DNA of 64,000 nt, taken from Oceanospirillum sp048270425 (GTDB taxonomy: Bacteria; Pseudomonadota; Gammaproteobacteria; Pseudomonadales; Halomonadaceae). Within the stretch, counting starts at the first letter, position 1. The number at the start of each line of letters is the position of its first letter. The translations under genes were made by a program, and so were the position numbers. Of the stretch, positions 32,887 through 42,407 are shown piece by piece. The notes beneath the pieces are model-generated. The model made no database searches and was not told where the DNA came from. It was given only the letters and a program-made list of their open reading frames with translations. The stretch covers positions 496,001 to 560,000 of the forward strand of contig JBLWSY010000001.1 of NCBI GenBank assembly GCA_048270425.1, given 5' to 3'.

Positions 32887-33972
32887 ATGAGTATAAAAAA
32901 AAGTGTTCTCGCGGGTGTATTCGCTTTGGCCTCAACCTCTGTAATGGCAGAGGAGCGAGTACTGAACGTCTATAACTGGTGGGATTATATTAAGCCTGAA
33001 ATTATTCAGAATTTCTCGAAAGAGACCGGCATCAAGGTTAATTATGACGTGTATGACACTAACGAGATTCTTGAAGCCAAATTAATGGCTGGCAACTCCG
33101 GCTTTGACATCGTTGTTCCCTCCGGTGCTTTCCTGGAGCGTCAGATCAAAGCAGGTATTCATACCGAGCTCGATAAAAGCAAACTCACCAACTACTCCAA
33201 TCTGGATACCGCATTGCTTAAAACTGTGAGGGTTCACGATGCAGGTAATAAGCACAGCGTTCCTTATGCCTGGGGTACTGTTGGCTTGGCCTATAACGTG
33301 GATATGCTGAAGGAGAGACTGGGGGATCGCAATTTTGCCTCTCTGGACCTTCTGTTTGACCCGGAAGTGTCTTCAAAGCTGAAGGATTGCGGTATTGGCT
33401 TTATCGACTCTCCATCCGAAGTCATGTCGATCGCCCTTAACTATCTTGGGCTGGATCCTAACAGTGAAGATACAAAAGACCTCAAGCTGGCCTCTGATCT
33501 GATCAAAAAGAACCGTAAGAACATCCGACACTTCAATACCGGGGCACTGGTTAATGACCTTGTGAATGGCAATCTCTGTCTCGCCATCGGCTACAACGGG
33601 GACATGCTGCGCGCCCAGAAACGCGCTGATGAAGCAGGCAAAGATATGACCCTTAAGTACTCGATTCCTGTTGAAGGAACCGTTGCCTGGTTCGATCTGC
33701 TGGCAATTCCTAAGGACGCAAAAAACAAAGAGGCTGCCTATCAGTTTATCGATTATCTGCTGAAGCCTGAAAACGCAGCGGCAATTTCTAATTTCGTCCT
33801 TTATGCCGTACCAAACACCAAGGTTGATGACCTTCTTGACGAGGCAGTTCGCACTAACGAAGGCATTTATCCTTCCGCCGATGTTAAAAAAACACTGTTT
33901 TCTCTGAAGGCACACGGGGCAAAGTTTGACCGTAAACTGACCCGCGCATGGACCAATATCAAGCTTAATTAA
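32887..33972 (+). CDS. Spermidine/putrescine-type periplasmic binding protein (PotF/PotD-like)
   Basis: 361 residues from the ATG at 32887 (GGAG 6 bases upstream); a TTG 12 bases earlier is in frame but less likely. Signal peptide MSIKKSVLAGVFALASTSVM, cleavage after about 22. Mature start RVLNVYNWWDYIKPEIIQNF matches the PotF NWxDYI polyamine-site signature; FDIVVPSGAFLERQI and PYAWGTVGLAYN follow. No permease or ATPase genes adjoin, so it is an orphan receptor here. Neighbouring aguB points to putrescine or agmatine. Confidence 0.87.
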   Translation: MSIKKSVLAGVFALASTSVMAEERVLNVYNWWDYIKPEIIQNFSKETGIKVNYDVYDTNEILEAKLMAGNSGFDIVVPSGAFLERQIKAGIHTELDKSKLTNYSNLDTALLKTVRVHDAGNKHSVPYAWGTVGLAYNVDMLKERLGDRNFASLDLLFDPEVSSKLKDCGIGFIDSPSEVMSIALNYLGLDPNSEDTKDLKLASDLIKKNRKNIRHFNTGALVNDLVNGNLCLAIGYNGDMLRAQKRADEAGKDMTLKYSIPVEGTVAWFDLLAIPKDAKNKEAAYQFIDYLLKPENAAAISNFVLYAVPNTKVDDLLDEAVRTNEGIYPSADVKKTLFSLKAHGAKFDRKLTRAWTNIKLN

Positions 33973-34030
33973 CAACCTTTTAACGAACTTGACTGCACGT
34001 TCGATACAAAAATTAAATCAATAATAAAAA

Positions 34031-34068
34031 GCACAGTGCCTGAAACAGAACTCAGGTTCAGCCTGTGC
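34031..34068 (+). terminator. Nested hairpin between the binding protein gene and aguB
   Basis: GCACAG/CTGTGC outer stem with CCTGA/TCAGG inner stem, followed only by TTTCCC. Perhaps a weak terminator or an RNA stability element that lowers aguB readthrough. Confidence 0.35.
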
Positions 34069-34097
34069 TTTCCCTGATGGGAAGTAAGGAGAAGATA

Positions 34098-34961
34098 ATG
34101 CGAAAAGTCACCGTAGCGGCCACTCAAATGGCCTGTAGCTGGGATATTGATGACAATATCGCCCAAGGCGAGCAACTGGTTCGGGAGGCCGCAGCTCAGG
34201 GCGCTAATATCATTCTGCTGCAGGAGCTTTTTGAAACACCGTACTTTTGCGCAGAACAGCACGAAAAACACAATCTACTGGCAAAAACCGTTGAAGAGAG
34301 CAGAGTCGTTCAGCACTTTACCAAGCTGGCAAAAGAACTGGGTGTCGTGCTGCCCATTTCGTTTTTTGAGCGCTCCGGCAACACCCGTTTTAACTCTCTG
34401 GTCGTGGCCGATGCTGATGGCACCATCAGCAAGCCTTATCGCAAAACCCATATTCCACAGAACCCCGGGTATGAGGAGAAATACTACTTCTCACCCGGCG
34501 ATACCGGTTTTATGGTCCACGACACCAAATTTGGACGAATCGGATGCGGTATCTGCTGGGACCAGTGGTTCCCCGAAAGCGCAAGAGTCATGGCGCTCAT
34601 GGGAGCTGAGCTGATCTTCTACCCAACAGCCATCGGTAGTGAGCCATCAAACCCGGACTACAGCAGCATGCGCCACTGGCGAAATGCGATGAAGGGGCAT
34701 AGCGCAGCCAATTTGGTTCCCATTATCGCCTCAAACAGAATCGGACAGGAGAATGAAGGTAATACACCGATCAAATTCTACGGTTCATCCTTTATCAGTG
34801 ATCAGTTTGGCGAGCTGGTTGCTGATGCCGATCAGGAGAGCCAATGCGTGATCACAGCCAGCTTTGATCTGGATAAGGTAGCCCTGAATAGAGATGGCTG
34901 GGGAGTGTTCAGAGACCGATGCCCGCAGTATTACAAACCGCTATTAAAGCTTGGGGCATAA
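34098..34961 (+). CDS. aguB: N-carbamoylputrescine amidase
   Basis: 287 residues from the ATG at 34098 with AAGGAGA upstream. Nitrilase triad E43 (LLQELFETPYF), K116 (PYRKTHIP), C153 (GCGICWDQWFPES). The phrases IPQNPGYEEKYYFSPGD and HWRNAMKGHSAANLVPIIASNR are characteristic of AguB. It converts N-carbamoylputrescine to putrescine, CO2 and ammonia, the last step of the agmatine route. Agmatine deiminase (aguA), its usual partner, is not in the window. Starts 125 bases after the PotF-like gene on the same strand. Confidence 0.92.
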   Translation: MRKVTVAATQMACSWDIDDNIAQGEQLVREAAAQGANIILLQELFETPYFCAEQHEKHNLLAKTVEESRVVQHFTKLAKELGVVLPISFFERSGNTRFNSLVVADADGTISKPYRKTHIPQNPGYEEKYYFSPGDTGFMVHDTKFGRIGCGICWDQWFPESARVMALMGAELIFYPTAIGSEPSNPDYSSMRHWRNAMKGHSAANLVPIIASNRIGQENEGNTPIKFYGSSFISDQFGELVADADQESQCVITASFDLDKVALNRDGWGVFRDRCPQYYKPLLKLGA

Positions 34962-35000
34962 TCCAAAGGGCGTCTGTTCTAAGGTATTTTGATAAAGCCA

Positions 35001-35031
35001 GCCAACCTGAAAAGGGATGGTTGGCTTTTTT
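35001..35031 (+). terminator. Terminator after aguB
   Basis: GCCAACC / GGTTGGC with an 11-base loop, followed by T6. Confidence 0.75.
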
Positions 35032-35034
35032 AAC

Positions 35035-35589
35035 TCACTGCGGTCGAGCCAACACGAGCGTCCAGTACGTCTTATAGGTCGCACTTTCCGAAGAAACGCA
35101 GGCAGAGCCAATTTCTGTATAGGCTGACCCCATGATGTTTTTGCAATGCCCATCACTGGCTAACCAAGCATTAACCACAGCTTCTGTTGTGCTTTGACCG
35201 GCAGCGATGTTTTCAGCGGCGCTGGAGTAACTATATCCGGCGGCTGTAATTCGCTCGTTAAATTTAAGCCCATCAGAGCCGGTATGGCTGAAGAAGTTTT
35301 CTTTAGCCATATCCTGAGAATGACCGTTTGCTGCTTTGAATAGCTTATCGTTCCAGCTGACATTTCCTGCTGCTGGAAAACTTCCGTGTACCCCGCAAGT
35401 TCTCGCTTGACTTCTGGCCTGATTAATCAGCTGAAGCATCTCCTGTTCGGAGGCTTCCAAATCAAAACAGCTGTTTTCGATAGATTCTCCACTACCACCA
35501 GAATCGTCACCAGAGCTACTACCCAAACAGGCTGTCAACAAGGGAGATAAAGAGAGTAAGAAAAGTACTTTAAGGGTATTCGATTTCAT
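35035..35589 (-). CDS. CAP/SCP-domain secreted lipoprotein
   Basis: 184 residues. Lipoprotein signal peptide with lipobox LLTAC (Cys21), a Ser/Gly-rich linker (about 22-36), then a CAP domain: LINQARSQARTCG, WNDKLFKAANGHSQDMA, FFSHTGSDGLKFNERI, SSAAENIAAGQ and ASDGHCKNIMG contain the family's His and Glu residues. Four further cysteines could form disulfides. Cell-envelope CAP proteins have uncertain roles. Convergent with aguB and separated from it by the terminator. Confidence 0.87.
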   Translation of the reverse strand: MKSNTLKVLFLLSLSPLLTACLGSSSGDDSGGSGESIENSCFDLEASEQEMLQLINQARSQARTCGVHGSFPAAGNVSWNDKLFKAANGHSQDMAKENFFSHTGSDGLKFNERITAAGYSYSSAAENIAAGQSTTEAVVNAWLASDGHCKNIMGSAYTEIGSACVSSESATYKTYWTLVLARPQ

Positions 35590-35733
35590 AACAAGTCAGA
35601 TCCTCTGGTGTACCCGAAACTGGGCAATTATTCCTTAATCTACAGAAGCTACAGAGGTTAACAGATGGATTCAAAAAGGTTATCCGTTTTCTTTCTGTGA
35701 AAACGGATGATGAGCTTTTCATAACATAATTTG

Positions 35734-35765
35734 CCTGTCCCCATTTTTAGGGGACAGGCTTTTTC
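35734..35765 (+). terminator. Strong terminator-like hairpin ahead of the hydroxylase gene
   Basis: GCCTGTCCCC / GGGGACAGGC, a 10-bp stem with a 7-base loop, followed by T5. No + strand gene ends nearby, so it may end a transcript from the 35590-35730 gap or shield the downstream gene; it could also cap an untranslated leader. Confidence 0.65.
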
Positions 35766-35873
35766 TTTCATCCCTCTAAGCTTTCCTCATCGACCCTGAC
35801 TGACTTCTCTGAGAAAGAACAGTCATCAATAACAATGATAAAAAGCTAACAGCCTGATCGAGAGGAACATACG

Positions 35874-37802
35874 ATGCAATATCATCTGAATGGTTTTAAG
35901 CCCGGTAATTACCAGATTAGTGATGAGGCCCGTGAGCCTGCAACGCCGCCACCGATGGCCGATCTTCCGCAGGAAGTTGATGTGCTTATCGTAGGTTCCG
36001 GCCCCGCAGGGCTTGCATTAGCGCGTCAGCTGGCCGATTTTGCTGATATTAAAACCTGTCTGGTAGAGCAAAAACCGGGGCCTATGCTGTTTGGTCAGGC
36101 CGATGGCATCTCCTGCCGGACGATGGAGATCATGGAAGCCTTCAACTGCAGCGAAATACTGGTCAAAGAAACCTATCAGCTGCGTCAGAACGCCTTCTGG
36201 GAGCCTGATGCCAATCATCCTGATCAGATCAGGCGCACCCACAAAGTTCCGGATGCCCGTCTTGGACTGTCTGAATTTACCCATGGCGTTGTCAATCAGG
36301 CACGCTTACACGATCTTCTGTTGGACGGTATGGCGAACTCAGTGACGCATCTGGTACCGCATTACAGCCGCCGTTTGCTTTCCCTGAAAGTCGATCCTGA
36401 ACTTAGTCAGGATCTGGATGCCCATACGATAACCGCAACCTTTGAGACCACTGATGGATCGACAGACAAGAAGGTTGAAACCGTTAAAGCACGTTTTGTG
36501 GTGGGTTGCGATGGTGCCCATAGTGCGGTGCGTAAGAACCTGGGTATTGAGATGCAGGGAGACTCTGCCAACAAGGCCTGGGGCGTGATGGATGTTCTGC
36601 TGGTGACCGATTTCCCGGATATTCGCGTTAAAACCTTTATCCAGTCCCAGGGTCACGGGGCGCTGATGATCATTCCGCGGGAAGGGGGTTATCTGGTTCG
36701 CCTCTATGTCGAGATGGATCTTTTTGGAGAAGACCAGCGAGCGGGCAGTCTGGATCTGACTGCCGATGACATTATCGCCAAGGCAAAACTGATTCTGAAC
36801 CCTTATCAGGTAGAGGTGAAGGAGGTGGCCTGGTGGTCGATCTATGGTGTTGGCCAGCGTGTCGCGGAGAGCTTTGACGACACACCGGTAGGTAATCCGG
36901 ATAATCTGATTCCCCGTGCTTTTGTCGCCGGTGATGCCTGCCATACCCATAGCCCGAAAGGCGGCTGGGGCCTGAACACCTCGCTACCGGACACCTTCAA
37001 TCTGGGCTGGAAACTGGCGGCCGTTTTACAGGGCAAATCTGACCCTAAACTGCTGCAAACCTATGAACAGGAACGTCGTAAAGTTGCCTTTATGCTGATC
37101 AATGCCGACCGAGAGATGTCTGCTTTAGTGGCAACCCGCCCGAATGCCCAGAAAAATGCTGAAGGGGTGAAAACCAATACTGCAGAGATTGAGAAGTTTA
37201 TTACCCGACAGAACGGCTTTATCGCCGGTACCGCCATCGGCTACGACCCATCCTATATCACCACAGGCCATGCTCATCAGGCCCTGGCAACGGGCTTTCA
37301 GATCGGTCAGCGCTTCCATTCTGCAAAAACGGTACGCATTGCCGATGGCTGTCCGGTGCATCTTGGGCATCAGGTTAAGGCCGATGGCCGCTGGCGGCTC
37401 TTCATCTTTGCCGACAGCAAAAGCCCGCTGGCACAGGACTCTGCATCAGCAAGTCTGATCCACTATCTGGCCCATAACCCAGCATCACCTGTGCTGAAAT
37501 ACACCCCGGAAGAGGATGATATCGATGCTGTGATCGATGTGTACACGGTCTTTCAGCAGCAGGATCTTGCCATCGAAACCCTGCCTGCGTTCATCTGGCC
37601 TGCTAAGGGAAAATACGGCCTTCGGGATTACGAAAAAGCTTTCCAGTGCGACCCTGAACACGACATCTTTAAGAGCCGAGGCATTGATCGCAAGCAAGGT
37701 TGTGTAGTCATTGTCCGTCCGGATCAGCATATTGCAAACATCCTGCCGTTGGATGCACACGAAGCGTTAAGCGGCTTCTTTGATGGGTTTATGCTGGCAT
37801 AG
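35874..37802 (+). CDS. FAD-dependent aromatic hydroxylase, 3-hydroxybenzoate 4-monooxygenase-like (MobA)
   Basis: 642 residues. FAD-binding VLIVGSGPAGLALARQLA near 38-55, DG motif VVGCDGAHSAVRKNLGI near 209-225, GD motif FVAGDACHTHSPKGGWGLN near 349-367, and a C-terminal thioredoxin-like dimerisation domain (about 450-640). Length and layout match phenol 2-monooxygenase/MobA, which hydroxylate phenolics with NAD(P)H and O2. No ring-cleavage genes adjoin. Ribosome-binding site GAGAGG. 3-hydroxybenzoate is the best guess; another phenol is possible. Confidence 0.82.
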   Translation: MQYHLNGFKPGNYQISDEAREPATPPPMADLPQEVDVLIVGSGPAGLALARQLADFADIKTCLVEQKPGPMLFGQADGISCRTMEIMEAFNCSEILVKETYQLRQNAFWEPDANHPDQIRRTHKVPDARLGLSEFTHGVVNQARLHDLLLDGMANSVTHLVPHYSRRLLSLKVDPELSQDLDAHTITATFETTDGSTDKKVETVKARFVVGCDGAHSAVRKNLGIEMQGDSANKAWGVMDVLLVTDFPDIRVKTFIQSQGHGALMIIPREGGYLVRLYVEMDLFGEDQRAGSLDLTADDIIAKAKLILNPYQVEVKEVAWWSIYGVGQRVAESFDDTPVGNPDNLIPRAFVAGDACHTHSPKGGWGLNTSLPDTFNLGWKLAAVLQGKSDPKLLQTYEQERRKVAFMLINADREMSALVATRPNAQKNAEGVKTNTAEIEKFITRQNGFIAGTAIGYDPSYITTGHAHQALATGFQIGQRFHSAKTVRIADGCPVHLGHQVKADGRWRLFIFADSKSPLAQDSASASLIHYLAHNPASPVLKYTPEEDDIDAVIDVYTVFQQQDLAIETLPAFIWPAKGKYGLRDYEKAFQCDPEHDIFKSRGIDRKQGCVVIVRPDQHIANILPLDAHEALSGFFDGFMLA

Positions 37803-38042
37803 CGTCATCCGAAGGTCGTCAGACAAGGAAGTCTGGCTACTGTGTCTGAAGGCATTAGGGTTTATGTCTTCAGAAGAGAGCACTACAATCAACCGAGTCT
37901 TTTTATCAGCGATCCTTTAATACCAGCGTTCTTTTGATGCCAGCGCGCTGATCCTACCCAGTAACGGAAACCCATGCCGCCGCTTTCTCTTAATATTAAT
38001 CGCGCCGTTATCAAAATAAGCCTGCCAGTTCTTAAAACAAGA

Positions 38043-39911
38043 ATGAAAGAGGCCTTGTTCCGAAAAGTCTTCGTCATGGGGAATAACCTGTTTCTGGCTG
38101 TCATGCTATCCGTTACGTTCGTTGCCCATGCTGCAAACGGTTATTCTGAGATCACCACAGATGCGAATACTGTTTATAAAAAAAGAATTCATATTGGCGT
38201 ACTCGCGCCAAGAGGCGATGCGCTGGCACTGCAGAAATGGCAACCCACTTTTGATTGGCTAAGCCAGCGTATCGGGAATGTGCATTTCGAACTGCATCCT
38301 TTGACGCTGACCAATATGGCTCAGGCCGTTCAACAAAAACGCATGGATTTTATTATTACCAATCCCGGCCAGGCGGTGCAGTTGGGCCGACGATTTGAAC
38401 TGTCCTGGCTGGCGACTCAGACCAAAGCAGGAATGGGAACCCACGGGATAGGTTCCGCACTGGTGGTCAGAAAGGACTCTCATTTCAGAACCTTTGAAGA
38501 TCTTTACGAAAAACCCATAGCCGCAGTATCCAGACAAGCCTTTGGGGGCTATCTCACGCTTCACTACCACCTGCTGGAGGCGTCACTGTCACCGGACCGT
38601 TTCTTCAGCAATGTTCACTTTCTGGGTTATCCCGTCGACGTTAATCTCTATCAGCTGAGAGACGGCATCGTTGATGCCGCGATTGTTCCGGTTTGCCTGT
38701 TAGAAGCGATGACAGAAAGCGGCTTACTCCGGAAAGGTGCCTTTCGGGTTATTTCCAACCGCACAAGCGGGCAAACAGATAACGACAGACGCTGCCAGGC
38801 AAGCACAGCGCTTTACCCAAACTGGTCTCTGGCCCGAACAGCCCATGGCAGCCCTGATATCGCAAAAGAGATCGCCCAGGGATTATTGGCACTACCTGCA
38901 GAATCACATGCCGCCAAAGTTAACGGCTCATCCGGTTGGACCGCCCCCGTCAGTCTGCTGGCGGTAGATCATCTTTATGAAACACTGGACCTGCATCCCC
39001 TGGTAAAACCGTTTTGGCAACAAGTGCGACGTTGGCTCAACGCCCATAAAGATGGCGCTTTTGTTGCTCTTATCCTATTAGCGGTTATGGCGGGCTATCA
39101 TTTCTGGCTGCAGATGAGTTTCAAACGCAGCCAGGAAAGGCTGCATAAAACACTAACCGATCTGGCAGACAAACAGTCGCAACTGGAACACGCCCAACGA
39201 ATCGCCATCGTTGACGAACTTGGCTCATCTATCGCCCACGAGCTAAATCAGCCCTTAAGCGCCATCCGTAATTTTGCCCAGAGTGTAGAGCTCCGCCTGC
39301 AGAAAAATATTTCCCATGAGAAAATAACACCCATCCTGAAACAAATTGTTGCACAACTTGATCGCACAGATGCGATCATAGGCCGCCTTCGGCAACTGAT
39401 TAAGCATCCGAAAGGGGAGAGCAGACTGTGTCAGCCTGATGAGCTGCTACAGGCCAGCTTCAGCCTGATGGATCACCGGCTAAAAGAACAGGGCATTCGA
39501 CTGCTTACGCAACTGGCCCCCTCCAACGCCACAGTCAAAGCTGACCCCGTCGCTCTTGAACAGGTCTTGGTCAATCTTTTGGGTAACGCCATCGATGCCT
39601 GCAACGATTACGCTACGAAAACCTCTGCCGGTTCACCAAACCCGGAGCAAGGTACTTATCAGCCGGAGATTGAAGTGATCTTGAGCATCTCAGAGCATGA
39701 GGTGCTGATCCGAATCAACGACAACGGCACAGGCCTGCTAACCGATGGCTATCCAAAAGCTTTTCAGACGACTAAAGCCGATGGACTGGGGCTGGGCTGG
39801 GCGATCAGTCGAGATATCACAGAACGACACGGCGGAACCTTAAGAATTGAAAATATCCGTCCGCGCGGTTGTCAGGTAGAGCTTAAGCTACCGCGCACAC
39901 AGAGTGATTAG
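38043..39911 (+). CDS. TtrS-like sensor histidine kinase with PhnD-type periplasmic domain
   Basis: 622 residues from the ATG at 38043; starts at 37974 or 38076 are also possible, none with a strong ribosome-binding site. This start leaves a normal signal peptide (core LFLAVMLSVTFVAHA). The periplasmic phosphonate-binding-like domain (IHIGVLAPRGDALALQKWQP, then MDFIITNPGQAVQL) spans about 45-330, followed by one membrane helix, HisKA (H in SSIAHELNQPLSAIRNFA near 400) and HATPase (NAIDAC, DNGTGL, GLGLGWAIS). This is the layout of the tetrathionate sensor TtrS. The nearby thiosulfate dehydrogenase operon supports a sulfur-oxyanion signal. Confidence 0.83.
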   Translation: MKEALFRKVFVMGNNLFLAVMLSVTFVAHAANGYSEITTDANTVYKKRIHIGVLAPRGDALALQKWQPTFDWLSQRIGNVHFELHPLTLTNMAQAVQQKRMDFIITNPGQAVQLGRRFELSWLATQTKAGMGTHGIGSALVVRKDSHFRTFEDLYEKPIAAVSRQAFGGYLTLHYHLLEASLSPDRFFSNVHFLGYPVDVNLYQLRDGIVDAAIVPVCLLEAMTESGLLRKGAFRVISNRTSGQTDNDRRCQASTALYPNWSLARTAHGSPDIAKEIAQGLLALPAESHAAKVNGSSGWTAPVSLLAVDHLYETLDLHPLVKPFWQQVRRWLNAHKDGAFVALILLAVMAGYHFWLQMSFKRSQERLHKTLTDLADKQSQLEHAQRIAIVDELGSSIAHELNQPLSAIRNFAQSVELRLQKNISHEKITPILKQIVAQLDRTDAIIGRLRQLIKHPKGESRLCQPDELLQASFSLMDHRLKEQGIRLLTQLAPSNATVKADPVALEQVLVNLLGNAIDACNDYATKTSAGSPNPEQGTYQPEIEVILSISEHEVLIRINDNGTGLLTDGYPKAFQTTKADGLGLGWAISRDITERHGGTLRIENIRPRGCQVELKLPRTQSD

Positions 39912-39990
39912 TGGTTGCAACCGCAAGCCAATAACACCTCGATAACGACACATACAATAACAACACACACAATAAAAACAGGAAACATGA

Positions 39991-40602
39991 ATGCAACAAC
40001 CGGATAAGACGTTACCCGTCTATATCGTCGATGATGATCAGGCAGCTTGTGAATCGCTGGCCATGATACTGGAGGACTATGATTTTAATGTTTCTGCCTT
40101 TACCGAGGGCCAGGCATTTCTGAGTGCCCTCAAACCGGAGAATGCAGGCTGCGTAATTCTGGATAGTCGTATGCCGGAGTTAAACGGCCAGCAGCTGCAA
40201 CAGAAACTCAGGCAGCTTAACAGCCCCTTGTCTGTCATCTTTCTGACCGGCTTTGGTGATGTGCCTATGGCGGTCGAAGCGCTGCAATCCGGCGCCATCA
40301 ATTTCTTTCAGAAGCCGATTAAGGCTGATCTTCTGGTGAACGCACTGGAAAAGGGGCTGATTCAGTCCGTTGAACAAGCTGAAAAGAAAATGCTGTTAGA
40401 CGCTTATAACGCCCTGACACCTCGTGAAATTGAGATTCTGCGGTTACTGATAGCCGGTCACCGAAACGCTCCGATTGCTGACGAACTGTGCATCTCTGTT
40501 CGAACCGTTGAAGTTCACCGTGCCAGCCTGATGAAAAAATTTGCCGCCAGCACCGTAGCGGAACTTGCCTTTAGTTTCGGCAAAATCGACCAGAAGCTCT
40601 GA
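39991..40602 (+). CDS. TtrR-like response regulator (FixJ family)
   Basis: 203 residues. Receiver domain (VYIVDDDQAACESLAMIL, phosphoacceptor Asp in CVILDSRMPELNG near 54, K in FFQKPI near 104) and C-terminal LuxR-type helix-turn-helix (LTPREIEILRLLIAGHRNAPIADELCIS). It follows the kinase by 79 bases with an AC-rich leader and is convergent with the cytochrome operon. Likely targets are the tsdBA genes and other sulfur genes. Confidence 0.86.
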   Translation: MQQPDKTLPVYIVDDDQAACESLAMILEDYDFNVSAFTEGQAFLSALKPENAGCVILDSRMPELNGQQLQQKLRQLNSPLSVIFLTGFGDVPMAVEALQSGAINFFQKPIKADLLVNALEKGLIQSVEQAEKKMLLDAYNALTPREIEILRLLIAGHRNAPIADELCISVRTVEVHRASLMKKFAASTVAELAFSFGKIDQKL

Positions 40603-40654
40603 CACCGCATTCCTGCCCTTAGCCTGAAAGCATTTTGGCCCCAAAGCCTGAAAA

Positions 40655-40679
40655 CAAAAAAGCCACCTGAAAAGGTGGC
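40655..40679 (-). terminator. Terminator for the tsdBA operon
   Basis: On the minus strand GCCACC / GGTGGC with a 6-base loop and T6. It lies 32 bases beyond the tsdA stop; from the + side it has an A-tract only. Confidence 0.75.
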
Positions 40680-40710
40680 ATTAAGGGCAGAGTGTATTCT
40701 TACCAATAAA

Positions 40711-41787
40711 TTATTCTGATTCTACCGTCGCATTAGGGTAGCTATCCTCACCCAGTATTTTGTCGCCTATCTTCTGGCCGTAGTAGCCCTGATGGTTGTG
40801 ATAACGCTCGCGGTTTTTCTGCAGATCACCCTTGTAGCGAGGGTCCTGCGGGCGCTCGTGGCTGTTGATATAAGCGGCAACATCCCACGCCTGCTGTTTG
40901 GTCAGCTGAGCACTTTTACCCAGAGGCATATTTTCATAGATAAAATAAGCCGCTGTGTTGATACGGTGCATACCTGCGCCCCAGTTATAAGCCTTTGCGC
41001 CCCAAAGCGGTGGAATATAAGGATAACCATCACGACCTTTCAGGCCCTGACCATCGGCACTATGGCAGGTAGAGCAATATTCACCATAAACCGCCAAACC
41101 GCGTTCAGGCGAAGGTTCCAGTTCAGGGTTAGCAATCTTCGGATAACCACGACCTTTCAGCTTGCCACGCGCTTCAAGAGGGAAAGCGTCCGCCACTTCT
41201 TTAGGCAGTGGGAAGTTGACATCTTTCCCACCGGACTGAAGCATCGCATTGCTGATCTCAGGTACAGGCTGTCCTTCAAGACCGTGACGATCCATCAGAC
41301 CGCTCATCGCCAGCCAGTAGGAATAGGCACTCAAAGCGATAATTTCCGGCGAGTCATAAGCCGGTGGCTTACCATTCATCGAATAGGTGAAACAGCCCTG
41401 CACCCGCTCAGCATAACTGTTCACTTTATCGTTTTTCTTACGATAAGCCGGATAAGCCATATAACCTGCCCATAAAGGGGCTGCATTGGCTTTGATACCC
41501 GCCTGCATATGACAGTTCACACAGTTCTGGTCGTTACCGACATACTTACCGCGCATCTGTTGAGAATCCACGAACAGCGAGTAGCCCAGTCTGACCATAT
41601 CGCCAAACTCAGTGTCCGGCACCTGATCCAGAGAGCGGGGTGTCAGATAATCTGTATCCGCCTTCTTTTTAACCGCTGGCAACTCTTTCTGACGGTCTGG
41701 TAAGGCATCAGCAGCCACTGCTGTAGTCATAAGAGAACTGCTGGCAAAACCGAGAGCGAGTATGTGCAATAAGGATTTCATCTTCAT
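40711..41787 (-). CDS. tsdA: Thiosulfate dehydrogenase, dihaem cytochrome c TsdA
   Basis: 358 residues with a Sec signal peptide (about 1-26, AVAA). Haem sites C89-x2-C92-H93 (CVNCH) and C238-x2-C241-H242 (CSTCH). The phrase QGCFTYSMNGKPP carries Cys132 at the place of the unusual Cys axial ligand of the TsdA active-site haem. TsdA interconverts two thiosulfate and tetrathionate in the periplasm. Overlaps tsdB by 4 bases (ATGA) and ends in a terminator. A TtrSR-like two-component system is convergent. Confidence 0.87.
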   Translation of the reverse strand: MKMKSLLHILALGFASSSLMTTAVAADALPDRQKELPAVKKKADTDYLTPRSLDQVPDTEFGDMVRLGYSLFVDSQQMRGKYVGNDQNCVNCHMQAGIKANAAPLWAGYMAYPAYRKKNDKVNSYAERVQGCFTYSMNGKPPAYDSPEIIALSAYSYWLAMSGLMDRHGLEGQPVPEISNAMLQSGGKDVNFPLPKEVADAFPLEARGKLKGRGYPKIANPELEPSPERGLAVYGEYCSTCHSADGQGLKGRDGYPYIPPLWGAKAYNWGAGMHRINTAAYFIYENMPLGKSAQLTKQQAWDVAAYINSHERPQDPRYKGDLQKNRERYHNHQGYYGQKIGDKILGEDSYPNATVESE

Positions 41788-42407
41788 TTTTTCACCCCAC
41801 TCGACACAGAAGAGAAGTAACTGGCCAGACCTGTGATTTCAGATTCGGTAAGTTGCCCAGCGATATGTCCCATCATATTAATAGGATCACCGGTACGCAG
41901 GCCCTGTTTCCAACCCTGTAACTGCTTCGCCAGATAATACTCCTGCTGACCCGCAAGACGGGGGATATGATCAACGCCAATACCGCTGGCACCGTGGCAG
42001 GTGGAGCAGGCCGGTATATTGCGGCTCCAGTCACCTTGGTAAACCAGCTTCTCTGCTTCGGATTCAAAACTGATACGGTCACCGCGATATTCCGGCTCCG
42101 CAACCTCAGGGGCTGGCATTTTTGAGAAATAGTCCAGAACCTGCTTTCGGGTAGCCCGATCCGCAAGTGGTGCAGCCATCGCCGTCATCACAGGATCATT
42201 TCGCTTCCCGGAAAGGAAGAGATCGATCTGTTGGCTCATATAATCTGCATTCAGACCTGCCAGCATAGGAGCTATATTGGGTTGACCCAAACCGCTCTGA
42301 CCGTGGCAACTGACGCATACTGCGGCGGCTGGTGGCGCATCCTGCGCCATAACCTGAGGTGCAGCCAAAACTGTCCCCAGAATCATTAGTGGAAGTCGTT
42401 TCAACAT
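41784..42407 (-). CDS. tsdB: Dihaem cytochrome c TsdB (electron partner of TsdA)
   Basis: 207 residues, signal peptide about 1-21 (VMA-Q). Two class I cytochrome domains with CVSCH (31-35) and CSTCH (134-138), and LAGLNADYMSQQIDLF / LAGQQEYYLAKQLQGW repeats as in cytochrome c4. It passes electrons between TsdA and the respiratory chain. First gene of the operon; the 42408-42527 gap before the divergent binding protein carries its promoter. Confidence 0.85.
   Translation of the reverse strand: MLKRLPLMILGTVLAAPQVMAQDAPPAAAVCVSCHGQSGLGQPNIAPMLAGLNADYMSQQIDLFLSGKRNDPVMTAMAAPLADRATRKQVLDYFSKMPAPEVAEPEYRGDRISFESEAEKLVYQGDWSRNIPACSTCHGASGIGVDHIPRLAGQQEYYLAKQLQGWKQGLRTGDPINMMGHIAGQLTESEITGLASYFSSVSSGVKK

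Noticed and set aside
40792..41475. 227-codon + strand open frame inside tsdA
   Set aside because: Antisense shadow; the TsdA haem motifs on the minus strand settle the coding strand.
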